A stretch of 5,655 nucleotides of DNA, from assembly GCA_007127615.1 (NCBI GenBank), contig SKZB01000491.1:1-5655 (forward strand), read 5' to 3'. The translations under genes were made by a program, and so were the position numbers. The DNA comes from Phycisphaerales bacterium. GTDB lineage: Bacteria; Planctomycetota; Phycisphaerae; Phycisphaerales; SM1A02. The notes beneath the pieces were generated by a model. It made no database searches and was not told where the DNA came from. It saw nothing but the letters and a program-made list of their open reading frames with translations. Below, in pieces: positions 5,568 to 5,655 of the stretch. Each line of letters starts with the position of its first letter. Positions within the stretch are counted from its first letter, which is position 1.

Positions 5568-5655
5568 GCTCTGGCCGATCGACATCCGCCGCCCGCGATC
5601 CGCGGCGCTTGAAGGTATGCTGGCGGCGGGCGACCGTCGGTCACGGACGGGCCGC
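5551..5655. other. 3' flank of the phosphatase gene, no gene supported
   Basis: The last 105 bp hold the tandem repeat tail and a GC-rich hairpin region at 5587-5607. The hairpin can fold as CGCCGC/GCGGCG (5587-5592 with 5602-5607) or as CCGCG/CGCGG (5593-5597 with 5601-5605), and might end transcription of the phosphatase gene, although no T-run follows. An ATG at 5617 opens a frame to the window edge, but with 13 codons and no clear ribosome binding site it cannot be judged. Confidence 0.35.

Noticed and set aside
5617..5655. Possible start of a further gene at the right edge (ATG 5617)
   Set aside because: Only 13 codons are visible, there is no clear ribosome binding site, and the translation has no recognisable features.
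1..5655. Search for tRNA, rRNA, CRISPR arrays, insertion sequence ends and known riboswitches
   Set aside because: I saw no cloverleaf-like segment, regularly spaced repeats, transposase or terminal inverted repeats, or recognisable riboswitch core by eye.

Overview
The window is GC-rich, densely coding bacterial DNA that most likely comes from a planctomycete, probably of the Phycisphaerae type. The main clue is the C-terminus of the large secreted protease: two Cys-bounded EF-hand/dockerin-like units of the form CPADLNxDGxVNVLDLLELLGAWGxC. From memory of the family, this tail style is very common on exported proteins of that group. No rRNA or other phylogenetic marker is present, so the assignment is inference.

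Layout from left to right. (1) Positions 722 to 1, minus strand: the N-terminal 240 residues of an unrecognised polytopic membrane protein that runs off the left edge. (2) Positions 723-1018: a divergent intergenic region of about 300 bp with an 8-bp-arm inverted repeat and a 12-bp CG palindrome. (3) Positions 1019-3580, plus strand: a complete exported subtilisin-family (S8, bacillopeptidase F-like) protease with signal peptide, propeptide, intact catalytic residues, a beta-sandwich module and the dockerin-like tail. (4) Positions 3581-3640: a short convergent gap with two GC-rich hairpins. (5) Positions 4090 to 3641, minus strand: a small zinc deaminase that closely resembles fungal cytosine deaminase (yeast Fcy1), including the substrate lid at the C-terminus. 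(6) Positions 4091-4122: a divergent gap of only 32 bp. (7) Positions 4123-5550, plus strand: a GAF-domain PPM/SpoIIE-type serine phosphatase (RsbU-like) with all metal-binding motifs intact. (8) Positions 5551-5655: a short tail with an 8-bp tandem repeat and a hairpin, and no supported gene.

The genes do not form an evident pathway. The protease acts outside the cytoplasm, the deaminase in pyrimidine salvage, and the phosphatase in signalling, probably partner switching. The only tight arrangement is the head-to-head deaminase/phosphatase pair, whose starts are so close that their promoters must lie in each other's coding sequence or overlap. I see no mobile element, CRISPR array, tRNA or rRNA, and no strong case for a wholly new system. 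The most distinctive items are the yeast-like cytosine deaminase and the recently duplicated dockerin-like tail.
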